NCBI RefSeq assembly: GCF_900215145.1
Contig: NZ_OBDO01000003.1
Location: forward strand, 341,305 to 405,304
Length of the DNA stretch: 64,000 nucleotides
Origin: Geodermatophilus sabuli
GTDB taxonomy: Bacteria > Actinomycetota > Actinomycetes > Mycobacteriales > Geodermatophilaceae
Direction of reading: 5' to 3'
The notes beneath the pieces are model-generated. The model was not told the origin of the DNA. It made no database searches and was given only the letters and a program-made list of their open reading frames with translations. Both the position numbers and the translations under genes were made by a program. Every line of letters begins with the position of its first letter. Within the stretch, counting starts at the first letter, position 1. Of the stretch, positions 1 through 8,250 are shown piece after piece.

Positions 1-1178
1 ATGACGACGAGCGCAACCACGCCGTAGAGGCGGCCTGGATCGGCGAACTCGACGGAGTTCAGGGCGTACGCCAGGTAGTACACCGAGCCGATTCCGCGCA
101 CGCCGAAGAACCCGACGGCGGCCCGCTCCGCGCGCGTGCCGGCTCCACCGACGAGCGCCACGGCGGCTGCCGCTGGACGCAGCACGAGCAGGATCGCGGC
201 CGCCACTGCGACCTCCCGCCAGCCGACGTCGGCCAGCAGTCCGTCGGCCACCGCCGCACCGAGAAGGAGCAGCACGAGCACCGTGAGCAGTCGTTCCACC
301 TGCTCGACGAAGTGGTGCAGCACCCGGTGGTAGCCGTGGAACCGCTCGGAAGACCGGATGGTCACCGCCGCCACGAAGACGGCCACGAACCCGTAGCCCT
401 GGGCCAGTTCGGTCGCCCCGTAGGCGAGGAACGTGGCGGCGAGCGCGACGAATCCCTCGCGGTGTTCCGCCAGCCGCAGTGAGTGGTGCCGGGTCGAGAA
501 GAACAGCCGTCCGAGCAGCCAGCCCACCGCCAGCCCGCCGAGCGCGCCCACCACGAGCCGGTACACCACGTCGACGGCAAGCCACCGGGCGAACCAGTCC
601 TGCACCTGCGTGCCCTGCTCGGCCATCGTGATGGCGAAGTACACGAACGGGAAGGCGAGCGCATCGTTGAGGCCGGCCTCGCTCGTCAGACTGAACCGGA
701 CCTCGTCCTCGGCGACGTCAGGATCGACCGGCTCACTGGCCGGCTCTCCGACCTGCACTTCGCCGGCCAGCACAGGATCGGTTGGGGCTAGGACCGCTCC
801 CAGCAGTGCCGCCGCGGCCGGTGCCAGTCCGAGAGCCCACCACCCCAGCAGGGCAACGGCCACGATGGTCAGCGGCATCGCCACGGCCAGCAGACGCCAG
901 GTGTTGCGCCAGCGGCGCCACCCGATCATGCGGTCGAGGCCGAGCCCGGCCCCCATGATCGCGATGATGATCACGACCTCGGTGAAATGCTCCAGGAAGG
1001 TCGTGTGCCCGGCTGGGCCGGCATCCACCGGCAGGAGCGGCAGGGTGCCGAGCAGAACGCCGAGAGCCAGGAACACGATCGGCAGCGAGAAGGGTCGCCC
1101 CTCCAGGACCCGCGGCAGCAGGGAGGCCAGCAGGGCGCCGACCCCCACGACGGCGAACATCAGGTCGGGGAGGTCCAC
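1..1178 (-). CDS. Cation:proton antiporter (CPA family), 3' end beyond window
   Basis: Reading leftwards from a GTG at 1178 gives about 392 residues without a stop, running off the left edge, so the C-terminus is missing. The protein is a chain of hydrophobic helices with features of Na+/H+ antiporters: an acidic APTDPVLAGEV segment near residue 145, the SEAGLNDALAFPF motif near 180 that carries the ion-binding Asp region, and a late GVRGIGSVYYLAYAL helix. It should exchange monovalent cations for protons at the cytoplasmic membrane. The start is chosen because the only in-frame upstream codons before a stop are not ATG or GTG; no strong ribosome site is visible, and an ATG at residue 7 is an alternative. 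Substrate (Na+ or K+) cannot be told. Confidence 0.85.
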   Translation of the reverse strand, partial: MDLPDLMFAVVGVGALLASLLPRVLEGRPFSLPIVFLALGVLLGTLPLLPVDAGPAGHTTFLEHFTEVVIIIAIMGAGLGLDRMIGWRRWRNTWRLLAVAMPLTIVAVALLGWWALGLAPAAAALLGAVLAPTDPVLAGEVQVGEPASEPVDPDVAEDEVRFSLTSEAGLNDALAFPFVYFAITMAEQGTQVQDWFARWLAVDVVYRLVVGALGGLAVGWLLGRLFFSTRHHSLRLAEHREGFVALAATFLAYGATELAQGYGFVAVFVAAVTIRSSERFHGYHRVLHHFVEQVERLLTVLVLLLLGAAVADGLLADVGWREVAVAAAILLVLRPAAAAVALVGGAGTRAERAAVGFFGVRGIGSVYYLAYALNSVEFADPGRLYGVVALVV

Positions 1179-1441
1179 CCCACGGGTATGGCCACCGTCG
1201 AGCTGATCAACCCTTCCGCGGACCGGTGAAGTTCAAACGCCCGACAATGGTTGCCGGCACGACCATCAGGCCCTGGACGAGGTTGCCTCATCCAGGCGTC
1301 CAGCCGGGGCACCACATCTCCCTGCACGATCGGGGGGCGTTGGGTTCGCCGACCGCGCGGACCCGTTCCCCGGGGTCGCGCCCGTTCCGCCACCCGATCC
1401 CTGGGCGATCGCCCCCGGGGCGATACCTCCCCTGCGAGTGT

Positions 1442-1555
1442 TCAGCTGCTTCGTTGACGCATGTGCTGGTCGAGCACCATCCCGATCAGCAGCGCGAGCG
1501 GGTGCCGAGCAGCTCGTCGGCCGGCGGCGTCCTGGGTGATGCGGATTTCAGGCAC
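1442..1555 (-). pseudogene. Remnant of HhH-GPD-type base-excision repair gene (N-terminal scrap)
   Basis: A 37-codon GTG-to-TGA reading frame encodes PEIRITQD near its start and HPLALLIGMVLDQ near its end. From memory of the family, these match the first about 35 residues of actinobacterial HhH-GPD DNA-repair proteins. Between them the expected A-D-E-L-L-G stretch is found in another frame, so the scrap carries compensating indels, and after the DQ it ends abruptly instead of continuing for the usual about 190 residues. This looks like a decayed gene. The rest of the 458-base gap between 1179 and 1636 shows nothing recognisable. Confidence 0.5.
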
Positions 1556-1636
1556 GGCGAAGATCGTGCCTCATCCCCGTCCGTGGTCAGTCACCGGAGA
1601 CCCCGAGGGGAGACGATGCGCGGAAGGCGACAGCGT

Positions 1637-4033
1637 TCACGTCGGTTCCTCGACCGTGACCGTCCCCGCGGCACCGTCGACGATGATCAGCTGTCCGGTT
1701 CTGATGCGCTCGGTGGCGCCCGGGACGCAGATCACCGCTGGGATGCCGTACTCCCGTGCCACGGTCGGCCCGTGCGCCATCACTGCGCCGGTCTCGGTGA
1801 CGAGCCCGCCGGCGGTGAGGAACAGCGGTGTCCAGCCCGGGTCGGTCGTGGGCGCGACGAGGATCTCGCCCGGCTCGATGGTCGCGCTCGACGGGTCGCG
1901 GACGATGCGGGCGCGGCCACGAACCCGGCCGGATGCCGCTCCCCTGCCGGTGAGCGTGCGGTCGTCCGACGCTCGGGCCGGCAGCAGCGTCTCCACGTCG
2001 GTGCCGTCGGACAGCAGGGCGACCGGTACGTTCCGGCGCCGCAGCTCCCGCACGTACTCGGACCGACGTCCAGCGACCACCTCGCGCAGGTCGTCGGCAC
2101 GCTCCACTGCCGTGCGCAGCTCGGGCATCGTCAGGAACATGACGTCGTCCGCGCGCTCGAGGAGCCCGTTCTCCTGGAGCTGGGCACCGATGAGCAGGAG
2201 GCGTCGGCGCCGATCGCGCAGCGCATACAGCCCGACGAACTTGCCGGCCTCACGCAGCCCGCTCAACTCCCGCGCCCGGCGCAGGAAGAAGCCGGCGATC
2301 CGACCACGCACGCGCCGGTTGCGGCGTGCCCGCTGAGCCAGCTCGGCGACCTTCGCCTCGGCCTGGGCCGCGGCGCGCTCGAACCGCTGGTCAGGAGCCT
2401 GTTGGGGATCGGTGACGCGCAGGTGGTTGGCGAGCATCGCGAACACCGGCGTCGGGTCCTCCGACCAGCGCGGTACGCCGACGTCGACCTCTCCGGCAGC
2501 CCTCACGCCGTACCGGTCCAGGAACGCGCGCAGGCCGAAGTCCGGCAGCTCGCCCGCCAGGTGGGCTGCGGCGAGCTCGTCGGGTGGCGTGTCCAGCAGG
2601 ACCTCGCGGTACGGCGCCGCCCGTTCGGCCACCTGCCAGAGCGCGAGGTCCATCTCGATCGTGACGTTGTAGGGCATGCCGGCGAGCACCGCGCGCACCT
2701 CGTCGTCGCTCGCGATCCCCCGGAGCAGCGGCGGCAACGCTGCGGACACCAGGAGTCCGCTGACGACGGGCCAGGTGATCCAGTCGATGCGCTCGCTGGC
2801 AGCGGTTTCTCCCTCCACCTGGTCCAGCAGCTGCGCAGGTGTGGACGGGGCGGGGATCGGCTGCCTCCGGAGGCGCTCGATCTCGCCGAACACCCGTGCG
2901 CGCGCCGCCGCAGGCCGGGCCAACGCGCCCAGGATCCCGGCCACCGCCTGCGGCGCCGTCTTCAGCGCGGCGGTGTTGCGCCGGCGGGGGCCCTTCTCCG
3001 GGGCGAACCGCGGGTCGTCCAGCAGGTGCTCGACCACCGCCTGCGCGCGCGGCCCGAAGTCGACCGCCATGAGCTTCACCAGCCGCTGGCGGGTCGACGG
3101 GTCGCGCATCGCGTCGGTCAGGTCGCCGTACAGCCGCCCGCCGATGTCGACGATCTCGACCGTGAGGCCGAACGACGCGAGCATGCCCGCCAGCATCGAC
3201 TTCAGCGTCGACATGCCCATCGGCGTGACCGGCTGGAGCATGCCCTGGACATGACCGAACTCGACGTAGAGCCGCGTTCCCGGCTCCCCACTCTCCGGAG
3301 GGGCGGGGAACAGCGTGGTGATCGGCCGCGACTGCAGCAGCCACAACGTGCCGTCACGGTCGTAGGCCCACTCGAGATCCTGGGGCGCACCGAGCTGGTG
3401 CTGGAGCCGCTGTCCGACGTCTCGGAGTTCCACCAGCCGGGCCGGGGTGAGGCAGCCACGCTCCTCCGGGGCTGCGCCGTCCAGCACGTAGTGGTCGGCC
3501 GCCGTCGTCCCCTCGACGACCGCCGTGCCGGGTCCCGGTGCGGCATCGACGACGGTCTCCCTCCGCGAGCCGGTGAGCGGGTTGGCGGTGAACAGCACGC
3601 CGGCGACCTCGGCGTCGACCATCCGCTGGACGACGACCGCCATGCGTACGGCGTCGTGCGGCACTCCGGCGGCTTCGCGGTAGGCCGTGGCACGCTCGGT
3701 GTGCAAGGAGTCCCAGCAGGCGCGGATCGCCTCGAGCAGCGCCTCGGCGCCCGTGACCGCGAGGTACGTCTCGTACTGGCCGGCGGAGCTCGCCTCCGGC
3801 AGGTCCTCGGCGGTGGCACTGGATCGGACCGCCACCGGGCCACGCCCGAGTCGGTCGTACGCCGCGAGCACCTCAGCCTGCGGGACCTCGCCGCGGTGAT
3901 GTGCCTCGGTCGTGATGCAGAAACCGTCGGGCACGCGCTCGCCGGACTCGATCAGCTCGGCGAGGCCGGCGGCCTTCCCGCCCACCAGGTCCCGCCAGGC
4001 CGCATCGATCGCCGTCAACTCCAGCACCTGCAT
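1637..4033 (-). CDS. PEP synthase / rifampicin phosphotransferase-like enzyme
   Basis: About 798 residues. The N-terminal ATP-grasp domain (about 1-300) shows GGKAAGLAEL, VAVRSSATAEDLPEAS and LWLLQSRPITT, all typical of pyruvate/PEP-binding enzymes. A divergent central domain follows, and the C-terminal swivelling domain contains a phospho-acceptor His near residue 754 in AHGPTVAREYGIPAV. There is no PEP-binding TIM barrel. The order ATP-grasp, unknown substrate domain, His domain is that of rifampicin phosphotransferases rather than true PEP synthase, so it may phosphorylate a small molecule using both ATP phosphates. The start ATG at 4033 is preceded by a GGGGG ribosome site; a further ATG upstream would run through the promoter. 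It is divergent from a TetR gene that probably controls it. The substrate is unknown. Confidence 0.8.
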   Translation of the reverse strand: MQVLELTAIDAAWRDLVGGKAAGLAELIESGERVPDGFCITTEAHHRGEVPQAEVLAAYDRLGRGPVAVRSSATAEDLPEASSAGQYETYLAVTGAEALLEAIRACWDSLHTERATAYREAAGVPHDAVRMAVVVQRMVDAEVAGVLFTANPLTGSRRETVVDAAPGPGTAVVEGTTAADHYVLDGAAPEERGCLTPARLVELRDVGQRLQHQLGAPQDLEWAYDRDGTLWLLQSRPITTLFPAPPESGEPGTRLYVEFGHVQGMLQPVTPMGMSTLKSMLAGMLASFGLTVEIVDIGGRLYGDLTDAMRDPSTRQRLVKLMAVDFGPRAQAVVEHLLDDPRFAPEKGPRRRNTAALKTAPQAVAGILGALARPAAARARVFGEIERLRRQPIPAPSTPAQLLDQVEGETAASERIDWITWPVVSGLLVSAALPPLLRGIASDDEVRAVLAGMPYNVTIEMDLALWQVAERAAPYREVLLDTPPDELAAAHLAGELPDFGLRAFLDRYGVRAAGEVDVGVPRWSEDPTPVFAMLANHLRVTDPQQAPDQRFERAAAQAEAKVAELAQRARRNRRVRGRIAGFFLRRARELSGLREAGKFVGLYALRDRRRRLLLIGAQLQENGLLERADDVMFLTMPELRTAVERADDLREVVAGRRSEYVRELRRRNVPVALLSDGTDVETLLPARASDDRTLTGRGAASGRVRGRARIVRDPSSATIEPGEILVAPTTDPGWTPLFLTAGGLVTETGAVMAHGPTVAREYGIPAVICVPGATERIRTGQLIIVDGAAGTVTVEEPT

Positions 4034-4050
4034 GCCCGGCCCCCTGTCTG

Positions 4051-4089
4051 ATACGACTGCAATGTATGTGGAATGACAATACAGTTGCA
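4051..4089. promoter_or_regulatory. Divergent promoter with TetR operator candidate
   Basis: Between the phosphotransferase-like gene and the TetR gene lies an inverted repeat: TGCAATGTAT at 4058-4067 and ATACAGTTGCA at 4079-4089, ten paired bases with one bulged G and an 11-base centre. On the minus strand a TTGTCA (4074-4079) is followed after 17 bases by TCGTAT (4051-4056), a plausible promoter for the leftward gene that lies within the palindrome. This fits repression by the adjacent TetR protein. The pairing is seen; the function is inferred. Confidence 0.55.
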
Positions 4090-4104
4090 ACGCAAAGGAG
4101 TCGC

Positions 4105-4680
4105 ATGGCCCGCAGGGTGGACCCCCACGAACGGCGGGAGCTGCTCGCCGACGCGCTGATGCGGCTCGCGGCCGAGCGAGGCCTGGAAGCGGTCAGCTTG
4201 CGGCACGTGGCGGCCGAGGCGGGGGTCTCGACCGGGATGGTGCAGCACTACTTCCGCACGAAGGACGAGATGATGACGTTCGCCCTCGGGATGGTCATGG
4301 ACCGGATCCGCCGGCGGTCCCAGGCCCTGTCCGTGCCGGCGACGCCGCGCGAACTCGTCCGCGGTCTGCTGCTCCAGGTGCTGCCGCTCGACGAGACCCG
4401 TCGGCTGGAGAACCACGTCGTGCTCGCGTTCCTCGCGTACGCCGCGGTGAAGCCTGCACTCGCGTCAGGCCTGCGCGAGTCCGCCGCGGAGATGCGCACG
4501 TTCCTCGCCGACCAGTTGCGAGCAGCTGGAGCGGACGGCGTCGGCCACGAGCAGGCGGCGGCCGGGCTCCTCGCGCTCGTCGACGGATTGGGCCTCCAGC
4601 TGCTGTCGCGGCAGTACGCCGACGAGGACGCGGTCGCCGCCCTCGACGCGCAGCTCGCGCTGCTCTTCGGCCGACGCTAG
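4105..4680 (+). CDS. TetR/AcrR family regulator
   Basis: 191 residues. The N-terminal helix-turn-helix covers about residues 15-60 (VSLRHVAAEAGVSTGMVQHYF with the usual TGMVQHYFRTKDEM recognition helix), followed by an all-helical ligand-binding domain like the BetI-type TetR C-terminal domain. The start ATG at 4105 is chosen because AAAGGAG sits six bases upstream; an earlier in-frame ATG at 4066 would place the N-terminus inside the operator palindrome. It is divergent from the PEP-synthase-like gene and most likely represses it and itself. The ligand is not evident. Confidence 0.85.
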   Translation: MARRVDPHERRELLADALMRLAAERGLEAVSLRHVAAEAGVSTGMVQHYFRTKDEMMTFALGMVMDRIRRRSQALSVPATPRELVRGLLLQVLPLDETRRLENHVVLAFLAYAAVKPALASGLRESAAEMRTFLADQLRAAGADGVGHEQAAAGLLALVDGLGLQLLSRQYADEDAVAALDAQLALLFGRR

Positions 4681-4929
4681 AGGTGCATCCGGTGATCGCG
4701 CTCAGGCCCTCCAGCTCGGCGATCAGCCGCGGAGCATCTCCCGCGCGATCCCCCGGTTGTGCTGCGGACGCGGCAGTACCGAGGTGACCGGCCCACCACC
4801 AGTGCGGTACGGCACGAGAGCTGCCGGGAGGACGCCACCGCGGGCCGCCCGTCCTAGAGTGACCGACGAGCGCGCGAGGCCCCTCCGGCCACCGCCGGCC
4901 CGGGAGCGGCGCCTGGCCGAGGACTGGAT

Positions 4930-6132
4930 GTGCAGGGTCGACCGTCTCCACCGACGACGCCGGGTGTCGGCCGCGCACGCCGTCGGGTCGGCTCGCGATG
5001 GGCCACCGTCACCCTGGATGCCGGCGTGGCTGCCGCGGCAGCCCTGACGTCGGTCGGTGCGCTGTTCTCCGCCGAGGAGGCGGGCAGCCGAGCGCCGGAC
5101 GCGGTCGCTGTGGTCCTGCTCGTCACGGCCGCTGCCTCCCTGCTGCTGCGCCGGCACCGGCCGCGGACCGCGCTGTTCGGGACGATCGGCCTGACGCTGT
5201 CCTACCTGGCTCTCGACTACCCCGGCGGGCCGGAGCTGCCGGTGTTGATGGTGGCCTTCTACAGCGTCGCGGCGGCGGGCCAGCGGTGGGAGACCGTGCT
5301 CGTCGTCCTGCTGTTCGGCGGCGGGGGCGCGCTGTACCGGGCGTTCGTGGAGCGGGAGCCCTTCCTCGAGATCGCCCTGACGGTCGCGCTCCTGGTGCTC
5401 GCCTTCCTGCTCGGGGACAGCGTGTCGACCCGGCGGCGGCTACGGGCTGAGGTCCGCGAGCGGCTGCGCGCCGCGGCGGTCGAGAAGGAGCTCGAAGCAC
5501 AGAGCCGGGTCAGCGGGGAACGCGTACGCATCGCGCAGGAGCTGCACGACGTCCTCGCGCACACGATCACCACGATGACGGTGCACGCCGGGGTCGCGGC
5601 TGACCTGCTGTCCGATCGACCGGAGCAGGCCCGCAACTCGCTGGCGACGCTGCGCGCCTGCGGCCGCGAGGCGATGGCGGAGCTGCGCGCGACGATCGCC
5701 GTGCTCCGATCGGGTGCCGAGGGGCCGACGCGGGAGGCCACACCGGGACTGGCTCAGCTGGACCCCCTGGTGCGCGGTGTCGAGGAGGCCGGCCTGCCGG
5801 TCGACCTGGAGGTCCGGGGTGAGCGCCGGGACCTGCCGGCCGCCGTGGAGCTGACCGCGTACCGGATCGTGCAGGAGGCCCTGACCAACGTCATCCGGCA
5901 TGCCCGGGCCACACGGGCGACGGTGTGCGTGAGCGTGGGGCGATCGGCGGTCGAGGTGACCGTGGCGGACGACGGCGCGGGCCGCGCGGATGCGCCTGCA
6001 CATCGCGGCTCCGGTCTGCTGGGCCTCACCGAGCGGGCACGCGCCCTCGGCGGCGTGCTCTCCGCGGGCAACCGCCCGGGCGGCGGCTTCCGAGTGCAGG
6101 CGACGCTGCCGGCTCCGGAGGCGGATCGATGA
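4930..6132 (+). CDS. NarL-type sensor histidine kinase
   Basis: 400 residues with GTG start. A short variable N-terminus is followed by four to five hydrophobic segments (about residues 25-165), a coiled linker, then the HisKA_3 dimerisation region with phospho-acceptor His in RIAQELHDVLAHTITTM near residue 205, and a HATPase_c domain with the N-box EALTNVIRHA and glycine-rich GSGLLGLTERARALGG. There is no separate periplasmic sensor, so it probably senses a membrane or intramembrane signal. It overlaps the response regulator by ATGA, so the two are translationally coupled. A TAGAGT hexamer about 75 bases upstream of the GTG, in the 249-base gap after the TetR gene, could be its -10 box. Confidence 0.9.
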   Translation: MQGRPSPPTTPGVGRARRRVGSRWATVTLDAGVAAAAALTSVGALFSAEEAGSRAPDAVAVVLLVTAAASLLLRRHRPRTALFGTIGLTLSYLALDYPGGPELPVLMVAFYSVAAAGQRWETVLVVLLFGGGGALYRAFVEREPFLEIALTVALLVLAFLLGDSVSTRRRLRAEVRERLRAAAVEKELEAQSRVSGERVRIAQELHDVLAHTITTMTVHAGVAADLLSDRPEQARNSLATLRACGREAMAELRATIAVLRSGAEGPTREATPGLAQLDPLVRGVEEAGLPVDLEVRGERRDLPAAVELTAYRIVQEALTNVIRHARATRATVCVSVGRSAVEVTVADDGAGRADAPAHRGSGLLGLTERARALGGVLSAGNRPGGGFRVQATLPAPEADR

Positions 6133-6812
6133 CCGGCGCGGACGTCGGCGGCCTCGTCCGGGTGCTGCTCGCCGACGACCAGTCGCTGGTGCGCGCGGGA
6201 TTCCGGCTGGTTCTCGAGCGGGACGAGCGCATCGAGGTGGTCGCCGAGGCTGCCGACGGCGCGTCAGCGGTCGCGCTGACCGAGCAGCATCGCCCCGACG
6301 TCGTCGTCATGGACATCCGCATGCCGGTCGTGGACGGCATCGAGGCCACCCGGCGGATCCTCGCCGCAGGCCGGCCCGACGCCCCGCGGGTCATCATGCT
6401 GACCACCTACGAGCAGGACGACTACATCGCCGACGCCCTCCGGGCGGGAGCGAGCGGCTTCATGCTCAAGGACGTCGAACCCGAGGACCTCCGCCGGGCG
6501 GTGCACGTCGTCGCCGCCGGCGACGCACTGTTGTCCCCTACCGTCACCCGTCGGCTGCTCGACACCTTCCGGTCCCGGCCCGACGAGCGGCCCAAGCAGC
6601 CCGAACGCCTCGACGTGCTCACCCCGCGCGAGCGCGAGGTCGTCGCTCTGGTGGGCCGGGGGCTGAGTACCACCGAGATCGGCCGGGCCCTGTTCATGAG
6701 CCCGGCCACCGCCAAGACCCACGTGAACCGGGCGATGAGCAAGTTGCACGCCCGAGACCGGGCCCAGCTGGTCGTGATCGCCCACGAGACGGGCCTGGTC
6801 GCACCCGACTGA
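6129..6812 (+). CDS. NarL/LuxR-type response regulator
   Basis: 227 residues. Receiver domain with acidic pocket LLADDQ (D16/D17), phospho-acceptor D62 in VVMDIRMP, conserved T in MLTTYE and K in MLKDVEP, then a LuxR-type HTH (LTPREREVVALVGRGLSTTEI and the KTHVNRAMSKL recognition helix). The ATG overlaps the kinase stop as ATGA, making a kinase-regulator pair. The downstream monooxygenase/multicopper oxidase operon on the same strand has a palindrome in its promoter region and is the most likely target. Confidence 0.92.
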   Translation: MTGADVGGLVRVLLADDQSLVRAGFRLVLERDERIEVVAEAADGASAVALTEQHRPDVVVMDIRMPVVDGIEATRRILAAGRPDAPRVIMLTTYEQDDYIADALRAGASGFMLKDVEPEDLRRAVHVVAAGDALLSPTVTRRLLDTFRSRPDERPKQPERLDVLTPREREVVALVGRGLSTTEIGRALFMSPATAKTHVNRAMSKLHARDRAQLVVIAHETGLVAPD

Positions 6813-6862
6813 CCGCCGGGCCGGCAGGGTCCGCCGACCGCGGCAGCCGGGCCCCGTCCCAC

Positions 6863-6880
6863 CTACCGCGGATGCGGTAG
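6863..6880. promoter_or_regulatory. Palindrome, candidate response-regulator binding site
   Basis: A perfect inverted repeat CTACCGC - ggat - GCGGTAG lies 50 bases after the response regulator stop and 138 bases before the monooxygenase start. About 40 bases downstream is CCTAGCGT, resembling an actinobacterial -10 region. Seven-base arms with a short centre are the size expected for a NarL-type dimer site, so the site may control the downstream oxidase operon. The function is inferred. Confidence 0.45.
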
Positions 6881-7017
6881 CGAGGTCGCACCGTCGCGCC
6901 GATGGCCCACGGGCCTCGCGTTCCTAGCGTCGTTGCCGTCGGTGACCCCGTGCCCGCTGCCGGGAGCGGCCGCCGGCATCTCCGACGGATCCCACGAACC
7001 CACGTGCGGGAGACAGC

Positions 7018-8250
7018 ATGAGCGGAGTACGGACAGCAGTCGTGATCGGCGGTGGCATCGCTGGACAGGTGGCCGCCGTGGCCCTGCAACGCGCCGGCAT
7101 CGAGCCGACCGTCCACGAGGCCCATGACCGCGACGCCGACGGCGTTGGCGCCTTCCTCGGCCTCGGCCTCAACGGCATCGACGCCCTACGGACCGTCGGG
7201 ATGGAGGCCCCGGTCATCGCCCGGGGCATCGCCACCCCGCGCATGGTGCTGCTCAACGGGCGGGGCAGGGTGCTGGCCGACGTGCCCAACGGCGGAGTGC
7301 TGCACGACGGCACTTCCGCCATCACCATCCGGCGGCCGGACCTCTACGCGGCGCTGCGGGACGAGGCCGAGCGGCGCAGCATCCCCACCGAGTACGGCAT
7401 GCGGCTCACCGGCATCCGGCACACCGACGGTGGGGTGCAGGCGCAGTTCGCCGACGGCAGGACCGCGGAGGCCGACGTGCTCGTCGGCGCGGACGGGATC
7501 CGGTCGACCACCCGGCGGCTGCTGGATCCGAAGGCCCCCGACGCCAGCTACGTGGGCTTCCTGAACACCGGCGGCCACGCCCGCGGCGTCGACGTGCCGG
7601 GGCCGGCGGGGGTGAACCACCTCTGCTTCGGCCGGCGCGCGTTCTTCGGCTGGGTCAAGGCCCCCGACGGCGAGGTGTGGTGGTTCGCCAATCCTCCGGC
7701 ACCCCACGAGCCCGACCCGGGCGGGCTCGCCGCCATCCCAGCCGAGCTGTGGCGGGCCCGGTTGCTGGATCTGTTCGCCGACGACCGGACTCCGGCCGTC
7801 GACCTGATCCGGGCGACCGACGATGTGTTCTCCCCGTGGATCACGTACGACCTGCCGTCAGTGCCCACCTGGCACGACCGGCGCACGGTGGTCATCGGGG
7901 ATGCCGCGCATGCCGTCTCCCCCTCGGCCGGCCAGGGCGCGGCGATGGCGATCGAGGACGCCGTGGTCCTCGCCCGCTGCCTCCGCGATCTCGACGACGC
8001 GCCCGTCGCACTGGCCCGGTACGAGCAGTTGCGTCGCGAGCGCGTGGAGCGGGTCAGAGCCCAGGGACGCCGCAACGGGACAGGGAAGACCGTCGGCCCG
8101 CTCGGCCGCGTCGTCCGCGACCTCGTCCTTCCCCTCGTGATGCGCCAGCTGTTCCGGAACGGCCGCGACCCGCTCCGCTGGATGTGGGACCACCACATCG
8201 ACTGGGACACCTCCGTGACCCTCTCCGCCGCGACGGCGGTGGCCCGGTGA
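7018..8250 (+). CDS. FAD-dependent monooxygenase
   Basis: 410 residues. The N-terminal dinucleotide fold is VVIGGGIAGQVAAVALQRAG; the FAD/NAD(P)H DG motif is DVLVGADGIRS near residue 160; and the GD motif is VVIGDAAHAVSPSAGQGAA near 295. These define the group A flavoprotein aromatic hydroxylase family, which uses NAD(P)H and oxygen to hydroxylate small organic substrates. The ATG is preceded by a GGGAG site. It is followed without a gap by the multicopper oxidase (GTGA overlap), so the two oxidative enzymes are made together, probably under the two-component pair upstream. The substrate cannot be read from sequence. Confidence 0.88.
   Translation: MSGVRTAVVIGGGIAGQVAAVALQRAGIEPTVHEAHDRDADGVGAFLGLGLNGIDALRTVGMEAPVIARGIATPRMVLLNGRGRVLADVPNGGVLHDGTSAITIRRPDLYAALRDEAERRSIPTEYGMRLTGIRHTDGGVQAQFADGRTAEADVLVGADGIRSTTRRLLDPKAPDASYVGFLNTGGHARGVDVPGPAGVNHLCFGRRAFFGWVKAPDGEVWWFANPPAPHEPDPGGLAAIPAELWRARLLDLFADDRTPAVDLIRATDDVFSPWITYDLPSVPTWHDRRTVVIGDAAHAVSPSAGQGAAMAIEDAVVLARCLRDLDDAPVALARYEQLRRERVERVRAQGRRNGTGKTVGPLGRVVRDLVLPLVMRQLFRNGRDPLRWMWDHHIDWDTSVTLSAATAVAR

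Noticed and set aside
1226..4051. 941-codon open frame on the plus strand opposite the PEP-synthase-like gene
   Set aside because: It is an antisense shadow in high-GC DNA: low-complexity Arg/Gly/His-rich sequence with no domain, while the opposite strand encodes a clear enzyme.
4018..4090. Longer N-terminus for the PEP-synthase-like enzyme from an ATG at 4090
   Set aside because: It would read through the promoter and TetR palindrome and adds unconserved residues; the ATG at 4033 has a good ribosome site.
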